Source: Acidimicrobiales bacterium (GTDB lineage Bacteria > Actinomycetota > Acidimicrobiia > Acidimicrobiales > Palsa-688). From it: a DNA stretch of 23,519 nt. Shown in pieces: positions 7,393 to 14,584 of the stretch. Where the stretch lies: NCBI GenBank assembly GCA_019241495.1, contig JAFAWZ010000005.1, positions 1-23,519 of the forward strand, given 5' to 3'. The notes under the pieces are model-generated. The model was given only the letters and a program-made list of their open reading frames with translations. It searched no databases and was not told where the DNA came from. Positions within the stretch are counted from its first letter, which is position 1. Every line of letters begins with the position of its first letter. The position numbers and the translations under genes are program-made.

Positions 7393-8988
7393 ATGCGGAC
7401 ACCCAGCCCCGAACAGATCCAGGCTCGGCGATGGGCCACCCTGGGCGTGCTGTGCCTGTCTCTGCTGGTCATCGTGGTGGACAGCTCGATCGTCAACGTG
7501 GCCCTTCCCACCCTCGTCCGTGAGCTCCACGCCTCGACCGCGTCGTTGCAGTGGGTAACCGACGCCTACACCCTGGCCATGGCCGGGCTGCTGCTCAGCC
7601 TGGGGAGCCTCGGTGACCGGATCGGTCGGCACCGGACCCTGGCCGGGGGCCTGGTGGTGTTCGGAATCGGCTCCGCACTGGCAGGTTTGTCGGGATCAGC
7701 TGGTGAGCTGATCGCCTCGCGGGTCGTCATGGGCATCGGGGCGGCGGCGATCATGCCGGCCACGTTGTCGATACTGACCAACGTGTTCACCGGCTCCGAG
7801 CGGGCCAAGGCCATCGCCATCTGGTCGGCGTTCTCCGGGCTCGGAGTCGCCATCGGCCCGACCCTCGGGGGTTGGCTCCTCGAGCACTTCTCCTGGGGCT
7901 CGATCTTCACCGTGAACCTGCCCATCGTGGCTGCCGCGTTGATCGCCGGCTATCTGGTGGTGCCGCCCTCGAAGAACCCGAGACCCCAAGCGCTCGACCC
8001 TGTGGGTCTCTTCAGCTCAGTGGTAGGAGTCGTTGCGGTCGTCTACGCCATCATCGAGGCTCCCTCCCAGGGTTGGACCTCGGCCCGGACACTGGGTGTC
8101 GCCCTAGCCGGGCTGGCCGTCCTGGCCGGCTGGGTGGTTTTCGAGCTGCGCAGCTCACATCCGATGGTGGACCTGCGGGTGTTCCGCAACGCCCGTTTCA
8201 GCGCGGCGAGCTTCTCGGTCACCATGATCTTCCTGGCCCTGTTCGGCTGGTTGTTCCTCTTCACCCAGCAGATGCAGTTCGTGCTCGGCTACGACACCCT
8301 CCAGGCCGGCTTGCGGGCTTTGCCGTTCGCCATCGCTATCGGAGCGGTCTCCCAGCCCGCCGCCAAGCTGGCGGCCCGGATCGGCACGAAGGCGGTCGTA
8401 ACCGCCGGCCTGACCCTTATGGCAGTCGGGTTCGGGCTGATGGCCGCCTCTACCGTGCACACCGGCTACTCGTTCCTCCTCCCGGCCAGCGTCGTCATCG
8501 CAGCCGGAATGGGGCTGGCCATGGCGCCGGCGACCGAGTCCATCATGGGTGCTCTGCCCCCGGCCCAGGCCGGGGTGGGCTCCGCGGTCAACGACACCAC
8601 CCGTTCGCTCGGAGGCGCCCTCGGCGTGGCTGTGATGGGATCGGTGGCAGCTTCCGTCTTCACCAGCCACATTCGGCCCGCCCTCACGCAGCTGCCAGCT
8701 GATCTGGCCACCCAAGCCAAGAGCTCGGTGGGCGCGGCGGTCACGGTCGGCCAGCACGCTCCCTCCGGAGTGGGCACCCACCTGGTCGCCGCCGCCCGTG
8801 AGGCATTCGTCGCCGGCTCGAACGAGGCCATGATCGTCGCCATGGTCGCGGCGGCGCTCGGCGCCCTCGTCGCGGCCCGGTTCCTGCCAGCCCGGCCGGC
8901 CGGCGAAGCTGCGGTCACAGAAGCTGCGGTCACGGTCGAGGTGGCTGAGGTCGGAAACCTGGAATGGGCCGGCGCCGAAGTCGCCTGA
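7393..8988 (+). CDS. DHA2-family (14-helix) MFS drug exporter
   Basis: A 531-residue transporter of the EmrB/QacA branch. TM1 carries the DHA2 signature 'DSSIVNVALP' (30-39). Motif A is 'GDRIGRH' (74-80) and the antiporter motif C lies in 'GLGVAIGPTLGGWL'. Fourteen hydrophobic segments can be traced, with a cytoplasmic C-terminal tail. The tail contains a tandem 15-bp repeat (8905-8919 and 8920-8934) encoding EAAVT twice. It would export hydrophobic or cationic drugs using the proton gradient. It diverges from padR and has an ideal SD (AAGGAGG, 7382-7388), so inducible expression under PadR control is the simple reading. Confidence 0.95.
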   Translation: MRTPSPEQIQARRWATLGVLCLSLLVIVVDSSIVNVALPTLVRELHASTASLQWVTDAYTLAMAGLLLSLGSLGDRIGRHRTLAGGLVVFGIGSALAGLSGSAGELIASRVVMGIGAAAIMPATLSILTNVFTGSERAKAIAIWSAFSGLGVAIGPTLGGWLLEHFSWGSIFTVNLPIVAAALIAGYLVVPPSKNPRPQALDPVGLFSSVVGVVAVVYAIIEAPSQGWTSARTLGVALAGLAVLAGWVVFELRSSHPMVDLRVFRNARFSAASFSVTMIFLALFGWLFLFTQQMQFVLGYDTLQAGLRALPFAIAIGAVSQPAAKLAARIGTKAVVTAGLTLMAVGFGLMAASTVHTGYSFLLPASVVIAAGMGLAMAPATESIMGALPPAQAGVGSAVNDTTRSLGGALGVAVMGSVAASVFTSHIRPALTQLPADLATQAKSSVGAAVTVGQHAPSGVGTHLVAAAREAFVAGSNEAMIVAMVAAALGALVAARFLPARPAGEAAVTEAAVTVEVAEVGNLEWAGAEVA

Positions 8989-9058
8989 GAAGGCGGCTCG
9001 TCTTTGACCGACTCTCTCCCCCGCTCGCACCCGGGGGATGGGAGAGGCGCCGCTTCTC
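8987..9058 (+). terminator. Nested hairpin after the exporter gene, possible terminator
   Basis: GAGAAGGCGGC (8987-8997), overlapping the exporter stop codon, pairs with GCCGCTTCTC (9049-9058) with one bulged base. Inside it CTCTCCC (9014-9020) pairs with GGGAGAG (9040-9046). There is no T-run after it, so a Rho-independent role is uncertain; RNA stabilisation is also possible. Confidence 0.4.
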
Positions 9059-9143
9059 CCACCTGGGAACAGTCTTGCGACAGCTTCTGATCGATTCGAT
9101 GCGTGGGCGTGGTGCAACCGGGTGGTTGCATTACAGTGGGCGG

Positions 9144-9522
9144 GTGGACGTTCTTGTCTTGGGCGGAACCCACCACGTGGGCCGGTCAGTGGTCGAGGTG
9201 GCGCTGGCCCGTAACCACTCGGTGACCACGCTCACCCGAGGTGTGAGCGGCCCTCCGGCATCGGGCGCGCACCCTCTCTACGCCGACCGCGTCGACAGGG
9301 CAGCAATCGAAGAGGCGCTGAGCGACCGGTCGTGGGATGTAGTCGTAGACACCTGGAGCGGCCCGCCCTGCGCCGTTCGAGGTACCGCCAGCCTGCTGGC
9401 TGATCGGGCAAGTCAATACTGCTACGTGTCGAGCCGATCGGTCTATCAGCGGAGCGGGAAGCGGAGATTCTCAGGACCTGGCGGACGAAGAGCAAGTAGT
9501 CCCGTCCCGGGCACTCAGGTGA
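9144..9522 (+). pseudogene. Truncated, frameshifted NAD-dependent epimerase/reductase
   Basis: From GTG 9144 the frame encodes the N-terminal Rossmann half of an atypical short-chain dehydrogenase/epimerase. It shows 'VLVLGGTHHVGRSVVEVAL' with the GGTxxxG nucleotide motif, 'VTTLTRG', 'WDVVVDTWSGPP' and the strand 'YCYVSSRSVYQ', which carries the S/Y region. Right after this the frame loses sense. The family-like continuation 'DSQDLADEEQVVPSRA' appears in another frame from 9466 and stops at 9520-9522. Intact relatives are about 320 residues, so the C-terminal substrate domain is missing. It ends 33 bp before the LLM gene. The frameshift could be real decay or a sequencing error, but the truncation cannot be explained by one indel. 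Confidence 0.7.
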
Positions 9523-9555
9523 CAGCTACCCGTATTTGCAGATAGGAATAGCGAC

Positions 9556-10635
9556 ATGAGGTTTGGGGTCAGCGTCGCCACACACATCGCCAACGCGGGC
9601 CTTGCGGCTCACGCCGAGGATCTCGGCTTCGACGCCTTTTGGGCAACCGACTCTCAGATGATGTGGTCCGACGTGTACTCGTACCTGTGCCTGGCCGCAC
9701 AGGAGACCAATCGGATAACGCTCGGACCCCTGGTAGCCGTGGCCCCGACTCGGCTCGCGCCTGTGACGGCGCAGTCGATAGCGACGGTCAACCGCCTGGC
9801 ACCGGGTAGGACGGCCCTCGCCCTCGGCACGGCACACACGGCCATGCGAACCATGGGGATGGACCCGATGCGCGTCGCGGCCTTCGGTGAGTATCTGCGG
9901 GTGGTGAGAGCGCTCCTGCGTGACGAGGAGGTCGAGTACGAGCTCGGTGGCCGCCGGCACTGGATCCGTTTCATGCATCGGGATCTGGACCTGATGCGTC
10001 TGGAACCTCGCGTCCCGATCTATGTCAGCGCCTTCGGGCCTCGGACCCAACGACTGGCCGGCCAGTTCGGCGATGGCGTCGTCGCGGCCAGCGGTACGAG
10101 CCCCGACAAGCGGGCCGCCCTCGAGGCCAACGTTCGTGCCGGTGCCGAGGCTGACGGACGAGCCCTGGCGGGTGACTTTGCCTACCTCCGCATGGCGCCA
10201 CTGGCGGTCCTGATGCCCGGCGAGCCTGCGGATTCACCCGCGATCGTCGATGCGGTAGGCCCCATCATCCTCTCCCAGTTCCATGCGGCCTGGCACGGCT
10301 ACGCCGAGAACCCCGACGGGTACGTTCCGCCCCCCCTTCTTCGGCCCGGTTGGGAGCAGTACCTGGCGATCGTGCAGCGCCGCGATGTGCCGCAGAACCG
10401 CCAGTACATCGACATCCACGAGGGCCACGGGACCATCGTCCGCGATGACGAGCGCCCTCTGCTCACGAAGGACCTGATCTCCGCAGCGGCCATCGTCGGA
10501 GAGCCGGATGAGTTGCTGGAACGGCTTCGACGAATCGCCGCCATGGGCATCAGCGAGTTCATCCTCCGCATCGGGCTCACCAACGCGCGTGAGACGATGA
10601 GCCGCTTCGGCCAGCACGTTCTTCCGAAGCTCTAA
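9556..10635 (+). CDS. LLM-class flavin-dependent oxidoreductase (luciferase-like)
   Basis: A 359-residue TIM-barrel protein of the bacterial luciferase family. The first strand is 'MRFGVSVATHIANAGLAAHA', followed by 'AEDLGFDAFWATDS' and the family core 'ITLGPLVAVAPTRLAPVTAQ' with 'ALALGTAHTAMRTMG'. The phosphate-binding end is 'PIYVSAFGPRTQRLAGQFGD' and the C-terminus 'IVGEPDELLERLRRIAAMGI'. In actinobacteria this branch commonly uses coenzyme F420 (as in Mer and FGD relatives), which is inferred here. The substrate is unknown. AGGAA at 9544-9548 gives a modest ribosome site. The gene runs in the same direction as the epimerase remnant and may once have been co-transcribed with it. Confidence 0.9.
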   Translation: MRFGVSVATHIANAGLAAHAEDLGFDAFWATDSQMMWSDVYSYLCLAAQETNRITLGPLVAVAPTRLAPVTAQSIATVNRLAPGRTALALGTAHTAMRTMGMDPMRVAAFGEYLRVVRALLRDEEVEYELGGRRHWIRFMHRDLDLMRLEPRVPIYVSAFGPRTQRLAGQFGDGVVAASGTSPDKRAALEANVRAGAEADGRALAGDFAYLRMAPLAVLMPGEPADSPAIVDAVGPIILSQFHAAWHGYAENPDGYVPPPLLRPGWEQYLAIVQRRDVPQNRQYIDIHEGHGTIVRDDERPLLTKDLISAAAIVGEPDELLERLRRIAAMGISEFILRIGLTNARETMSRFGQHVLPKL

Positions 10636-10637
10636 GG

Positions 10638-10706
10638 GTTCGGTGGCCGATTCGCTTTCTTGTTGAACCAACTTCACGAGCGCGGACGAGTCCAGGTAAA
10701 GCTTCA
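10638..10706 (-). pseudogene. N-terminal stub of a VapC-type PIN-domain toxin
   Basis: Read on the minus strand from a GTG near 10706, the first ~22 residues are 'MKLYLDSSALVKLVQQESES'. This is the hallmark start of VapC PIN ribonucleases, including the first catalytic aspartate (D6) in 'YLDSSALVKL'. After about residue 24 the frame enters the antisense of the LLM gene stop (10635), so the rest of a ~130-residue toxin is gone. The start overlaps an upstream stop as GTGA, as in real vapBC pairs. This is a deletion scar and not a working toxin. Confidence 0.6.
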
Positions 10707-10880
10707 CCTCTCCTCGACGCGCATGGCGGCCAATGCCTCCGAGGCCGCAACACCGTAGTTCTCGGGTGATTCATCGGCGACCAGGGCGACGCGAGCAACC
10801 CCACGTCGAGATCCTGGCTCTCCGCCGGGACTCTGATCCAAGAGATATGAAGGACAACGATATCTTCTGGCATCAATCTC
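10704..10880 (-). pseudogene. Possible antitoxin remnant preceding the VapC stub
   Basis: On the minus strand, the frame whose stop overlaps the VapC start ends in '...SEALAAMRVEER', an ending style common among small antitoxins translated just before a PIN toxin. Upstream, AGATAT (10843-10848) and ATATCT (10860-10865) form an inverted repeat that could be the old autoregulatory operator. I cannot identify an intact N-terminal DNA-binding fold, so the assignment rests mainly on position and overlap. Confidence 0.3.
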
Positions 10881-10956
10881 ATGCCGTGCTCTGCACCTCA
10901 AGGTTCTTGGCGCATTGGTCGATTCCGTGGTGGATGGACACGATTGGGAGCGACAG

Positions 10957-11988
10957 ATGAGAGGCACCGCGGTGTCGGGGGCGGCAGTGACGCTCGAGGA
11001 GCAACGGCGGGAAGTGCAACGGATGACGATCTTGGCGACGTTTCTGGCGATCGCCTTGATAGGAGTTGCCGGGCTTGTGGCGTCGTTGCTCGCTTCGATA
11101 CCTGACGTCGGCAACGAGGTGTTTCGCGCCCTGGTGACGGCGGGGATCGCCATCGCAATCGGAGTGCCGGGCGTGGGCGTCCTGGCGGCGTGGTCGAAGC
11201 GCGTTAACAAGGCTACTGACGCCGTGACTGACGCCAAGGCCGCCAGCGCCAGCCAGGAGGTGAGCGCGGCGGCCTCGCAGTTGTCTGCCTCGTCGGAGGA
11301 GCTGGCGGCCACGACGACCCAGCAGAGCGCTGCTGTTACCGAGGTATCAGCGACCACCGAGGAGCTTGCCCGGGCATCGGCATCGATCGCGGACACGATC
11401 GACTCGGTGGCTGCACAAGCGAGCGAGACCCGACAGAACCTGGAGGACGCCGAGGCGGACATTCAGGATTCGAGCGAACGCACCTTGGCATTGGCGAAGC
11501 GCGTGAACGAGATCGGTGCCATTTTGACCTTGATCAATGAGATCGCGGACCAAACCAACCTTCTCGCACTAAACGCTGCGATCGAGGCGGCGCGAGCCGG
11601 TGACGCCGGGCGAGGGTTCGGGGTTGTCGCGTCGGAGGTCCGCCAGCTTGCTGAGCGATCGAAGACGTCCGCCTCGGAGATCGCAGTCATCACCGAACGC
11701 ATACAGACCGAGACCAACGCCACTGTCATGGCGATGGAGAAGGGTGCCAAGCAGATGCGGCGCGGCTTGACGCTGCTCGGCGATGTCACCCAGGCCACCG
11801 AGCACGTCCGGCTGACGACCCAGCAGCAGCGTTCAGCTACGAGCCAGGTTGTCGAGACGATGGCCCAGCTCGCAGACGCTTCCCGACAGGTGTCGTTGAC
11901 CGCGCATCAGATCGCGGATGCCTCGCAGTCGCTCGCGGGTCTCGCCACCGACCTGGAATCCACTACGGCGCTGGTCACTGCTAGGTGA
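10957..11988 (+). CDS. Methyl-accepting chemoreceptor with minimal membrane hairpin (WspA-like position)
   Basis: A 343-residue receptor from ATG 10957, chosen because GGGAG (10946-10950) lies 6 nt upstream; the frame could extend to TTG 10915. Two membrane helices (about 24-47 and 58-78) are joined by only ~10 residues ('SIPDVGNEVF'), so there is no extracytoplasmic ligand domain, and no HAMP domain is evident. The rest is one long antiparallel coiled coil whose tip is the conserved 'NEIADQTNLLALNAAIEAAR' (194-213), continuing 'GRGFGVVASEVRQLA'. About 125 residues flank the tip on each side. The C-terminus ('LVTAR') lacks a CheR-tethering pentapeptide. First gene of the seven-gene chemosensory operon; it should signal through the two CheW proteins to CheA. 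The input is probably membrane state or a partner protein. Confidence 0.92.
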   Translation: MRGTAVSGAAVTLEEQRREVQRMTILATFLAIALIGVAGLVASLLASIPDVGNEVFRALVTAGIAIAIGVPGVGVLAAWSKRVNKATDAVTDAKAASASQEVSAAASQLSASSEELAATTTQQSAAVTEVSATTEELARASASIADTIDSVAAQASETRQNLEDAEADIQDSSERTLALAKRVNEIGAILTLINEIADQTNLLALNAAIEAARAGDAGRGFGVVASEVRQLAERSKTSASEIAVITERIQTETNATVMAMEKGAKQMRRGLTLLGDVTQATEHVRLTTQQQRSATSQVVETMAQLADASRQVSLTAHQIADASQSLAGLATDLESTTALVTAR

Positions 11989-12509
11989 CGATCCGAGCAG
12001 AGGTGTCCCGGCACGTGCAGATGGATACGGCGTTAGCTACTGGATCGACCAGCGATGCTGAGATCGGGCTGGTCGCCTTGGTGATGCCAGTGATCGAAGA
12101 CTGGTATGCCCTGGAGATGAGCCAGGTACGCGAAGTGGTGGCCGCGCCGCGCGTGTCGGCGCTGCCGGCCATGACCAGCACCGTGATCGGAGTCTTTAAC
12201 CTGCGGGGCGAAATCGTGCCGCTGTTCGATACGGCGGCACTGCTCGGATTGGGCACCATGCCGTCGAGCTCGTTCGCGATCGTCGTAGAGTCGCCCCTCG
12301 GCCCGGCGGGGTTGGCCGCGTCGGGGGTTCCCGAGGCGGTCAGGTTCGCCGGACCGGGTGCAGAATCCGAGACGCCGGGGACGGCACTGTCGTACGCGCT
12401 CGGCCACCGGATCGTAACCCTTCTCGATCTTCAGATGCTGCTCGAGCCGGACAGTGTCGGCGCCCAGCGGACACTTCAGTCAGGCCAGGCCCCAGACGAC
12501 GTCAAATGA
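11985..12509 (+). CDS. cheW: CheW-type coupling protein (first copy)
   Basis: A 174-residue single CheW domain. After a ~28-residue leader come the SH3-like subdomains: 'LVALVMPVIEDWYALEMSQV', 'ALPAMTSTVIGVFNLRGEIV' (the conserved hydrophobic contact for CheA and receptor), 'PLFDTAALLG' and 'GHRIVTLLDLQMLL'. It bridges the chemoreceptor tip and the P5 domain of CheA. GTG 11985 overlaps the receptor stop by 4 nt, and its stop overlaps the cheA ATG by 4 nt. The N-terminal leader is longer than in a minimal CheW, so an internal start is conceivable, but the overlap favours the annotated one. It corresponds in position to WspB. Confidence 0.9.
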   Translation: MTIRAEVSRHVQMDTALATGSTSDAEIGLVALVMPVIEDWYALEMSQVREVVAAPRVSALPAMTSTVIGVFNLRGEIVPLFDTAALLGLGTMPSSSFAIVVESPLGPAGLAASGVPEAVRFAGPGAESETPGTALSYALGHRIVTLLDLQMLLEPDSVGAQRTLQSGQAPDDVK

Positions 12510-14584
12510 CCGCCTCTTACCATGACCAAGCATTTCGTGAACTGTTCGAAGAGGAGGCCGGAGCTCGACTGGCCCGCTTGAGTGAGCAGCTGCTACAACT
12601 AGAGCAGACGGGTCCCGACGCCGATCTTGTCGCGTCGATCTTCCGTGAAGCGCACACCCTCAAAGGAGCTGCCGCGGTCGTCGGTTTGGACGACGCCAGC
12701 CGGGTCGCTCACGCTCTCGAAGGTCTGCTCGAAGACCTTCGCAGCGGTCGGCGTGACCCCAGCCCAGGACTCGTTGACGTGGCCCTGAACGCGGTCGACG
12801 GGCTGGCCTCGATCATCTCCCGTACCATCGCCGGTGAAGAGTGTTCGAGCGAGGCCGACGCCCTCGAAGGTCATCTGCTGACCTGGGTTGACTCCGACGG
12901 CATCGCGGAGCCGGGGCTGGAGGCGGCCCTGACGGGTGGCCGATCGGTATCAGACCAGGCCGTGAGCGACCATGGCCCCGCCCCGGCTGATGTCGCGACT
13001 CGCGCCGTGGCCAGCGAAGCAGTCCATGTCCCGATGGATCGCCTCGACGAGCTGGTCCGCCTTGTGGGAGAGACGGCGGCAGCCCAGCTGCGGGTGGGAT
13101 GCATGCTCACAGAGCGTTTCGGGCTCGACCCGGTCAGCGTGGCGGAGTTCCGTGAGCTGTCCCGAGTGGTGAACGACTTGCAGGAACGCACTATGCGGGT
13201 GCGAATGGTTCCCGTGTCGACGGTTACTGACCAGCTTCACCGCGCCGTGCGGGATCTGTCCCGCTCTCTTGGCAAGCAGGTCAGTTGGGAGGTACGAGGT
13301 GCGGACACTGAGCTTGACCGCGGGGTGCTGCAACATCTGGCTGATCCTCTTCTCCACCTGGTACGCAACGCGGTCGACCACGGCGTCGAGTCTCCAGATG
13401 ATCGCGTCGCGGCCGGTAAGAAACCTCAGGCTGCAGTGCGTCTCCATGCGATGCAGCTCGGCTCAGAAGTCATCATCGCGGTCACCGACGACGGTCGCGG
13501 CATCGACGTCCAGCGCGTCCGCGTCCGCGCGGCGCGGCAGGGGATCGACACCTCGGGCCTTACCGACGAGGAAGCCCTGTTCCTGATCTTCCGCTCAGGT
13601 CTATCGACCGCCGACTCCGTGTCGGAGGTCTCCGGACGCGGGGTAGGGCTCGACGTCGTCAGGACCAGTGTCGAAGCAGTCCGGGGACGCTTGGAGGTTC
13701 GCTCCCAGCCGGGTGGGGGGAGCGAGATTCGGATCATCGTCCCGATCACCCTGGCTGTCCTGCCGTGTCTCTTGGTTGCCTCCGGAGAAACCCGTTACGC
13801 CATCCCGATGCATTCGGTGACCGTGGCGACGGCACGGGACCCTCGCACCGCAGCCCACGCCGAAGGGCGCCCGCTGATATGGATCAACGGATCCACCGTC
13901 GCAGTGTCGAGCCTGCAACAGACCCTCGGCGGGACCGACGACGCCGAGCTCAACGGGCCAGTGGTCGTAGTGACCGGAACGGCACGGAGCCACGCTTTCC
14001 GGGTGGATGCGCTGCTGGGCCAACGCGATGTTGTCGTGAAAGGCCTCAGCCGGCTCCTTCCCCGCCTCGACGTGCTCGCCGGTGCCAGCGTCGATCCAGA
14101 CGGATCGATCCTGCTCGTCCTCGACGCCGCAGCTCTGATCGAACGGGCCCGCAAGCCGGGCGCCTGGGCTGGAGAGCAGCCCGGACCTTTCCAGGGGGCT
14201 CCAGCAGCACGCGGATCGATCCTCGTCGTCGACGATGCCCTCACCGTGCGGGAACTGCAACGGTCGATTCTCGAACGCGACGGGTTCGACGTGCGCGTGG
14301 CAGCGGATGGCCACGAGGCCCTGGCGCTGCTCGCTGAACGGCAACCGGACCTGGTGCTCACTGACGTCGAAATGCCTCGCATGGACGGTTTCGAGCTCAC
14401 CCAGGCGATCCGCTCCCATCCCCGCACGCGCAACCTCCCGGTCCTCATGCTGACCTCGCGCGCCAGCGAGACCGACCGCCAACGAGGACTAGACGCGGGC
14501 GCCGACGGCTACATCATCAAGAGCGGCTTCGACGAGACCCGCCTGCTGGAAGCTGTGAACGGGCTGCTCGGACGGCACTCATGA
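12506..14584 (+). CDS. cheA: Hybrid chemotaxis histidine kinase CheA with C-terminal receiver (WspE-like)
   Basis: A 692-residue kinase. The P1/Hpt domain (about 5-130) has phospho-histidine H50 in 'FREAHTLKGAAAVVG'. Only ~40 variable residues follow before P3 (from about 173, 'VHVPMDRLDELVRLVGE'), so there is no P2 CheY-docking domain. The P4 ATPase shows 'LHLVRNAVDHGVESP' (N-box), 'VTDDGRGID' and 'SGRGVGLDVV'. P5, the CheW-like domain, covers about 412-550. A receiver domain (571-690) follows with D576/D577 ('VVDDALT'), acceptor D620 ('LVLTDVEMPRMDGFE') and K672. It phosphorylates its own receiver, CheB and probably the REC-GGDEF protein. The order Hpt-kinase-CheW-REC is that of Pseudomonas WspE. 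It overlaps both neighbours by 4 nt. Confidence 0.95.
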   Translation: MTASYHDQAFRELFEEEAGARLARLSEQLLQLEQTGPDADLVASIFREAHTLKGAAAVVGLDDASRVAHALEGLLEDLRSGRRDPSPGLVDVALNAVDGLASIISRTIAGEECSSEADALEGHLLTWVDSDGIAEPGLEAALTGGRSVSDQAVSDHGPAPADVATRAVASEAVHVPMDRLDELVRLVGETAAAQLRVGCMLTERFGLDPVSVAEFRELSRVVNDLQERTMRVRMVPVSTVTDQLHRAVRDLSRSLGKQVSWEVRGADTELDRGVLQHLADPLLHLVRNAVDHGVESPDDRVAAGKKPQAAVRLHAMQLGSEVIIAVTDDGRGIDVQRVRVRAARQGIDTSGLTDEEALFLIFRSGLSTADSVSEVSGRGVGLDVVRTSVEAVRGRLEVRSQPGGGSEIRIIVPITLAVLPCLLVASGETRYAIPMHSVTVATARDPRTAAHAEGRPLIWINGSTVAVSSLQQTLGGTDDAELNGPVVVVTGTARSHAFRVDALLGQRDVVVKGLSRLLPRLDVLAGASVDPDGSILLVLDAAALIERARKPGAWAGEQPGPFQGAPAARGSILVVDDALTVRELQRSILERDGFDVRVAADGHEALALLAERQPDLVLTDVEMPRMDGFELTQAIRSHPRTRNLPVLMLTSRASETDRQRGLDAGADGYIIKSGFDETRLLEAVNGLLGRHS

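Noticed and set aside
8905..8934. Tandem 15-bp repeat in the exporter gene, considered as a CRISPR or mobile-element signal
   Set aside because: Only two copies, in frame, encoding EAAVT twice in the C-terminal tail. It is a simple coding duplication.
10704..11462. Long minus-strand open frame opposite the chemoreceptor
   Set aside because: Most of it is the antisense of the receptor coiled coil, with low-complexity Ala/Ser composition. Only its last part (10704-10880) may hold an antitoxin remnant.
13601..14482. 293-codon minus-strand open frame opposite cheA
   Set aside because: High-GC antisense shadow of a well-supported kinase, with no recognisable family.
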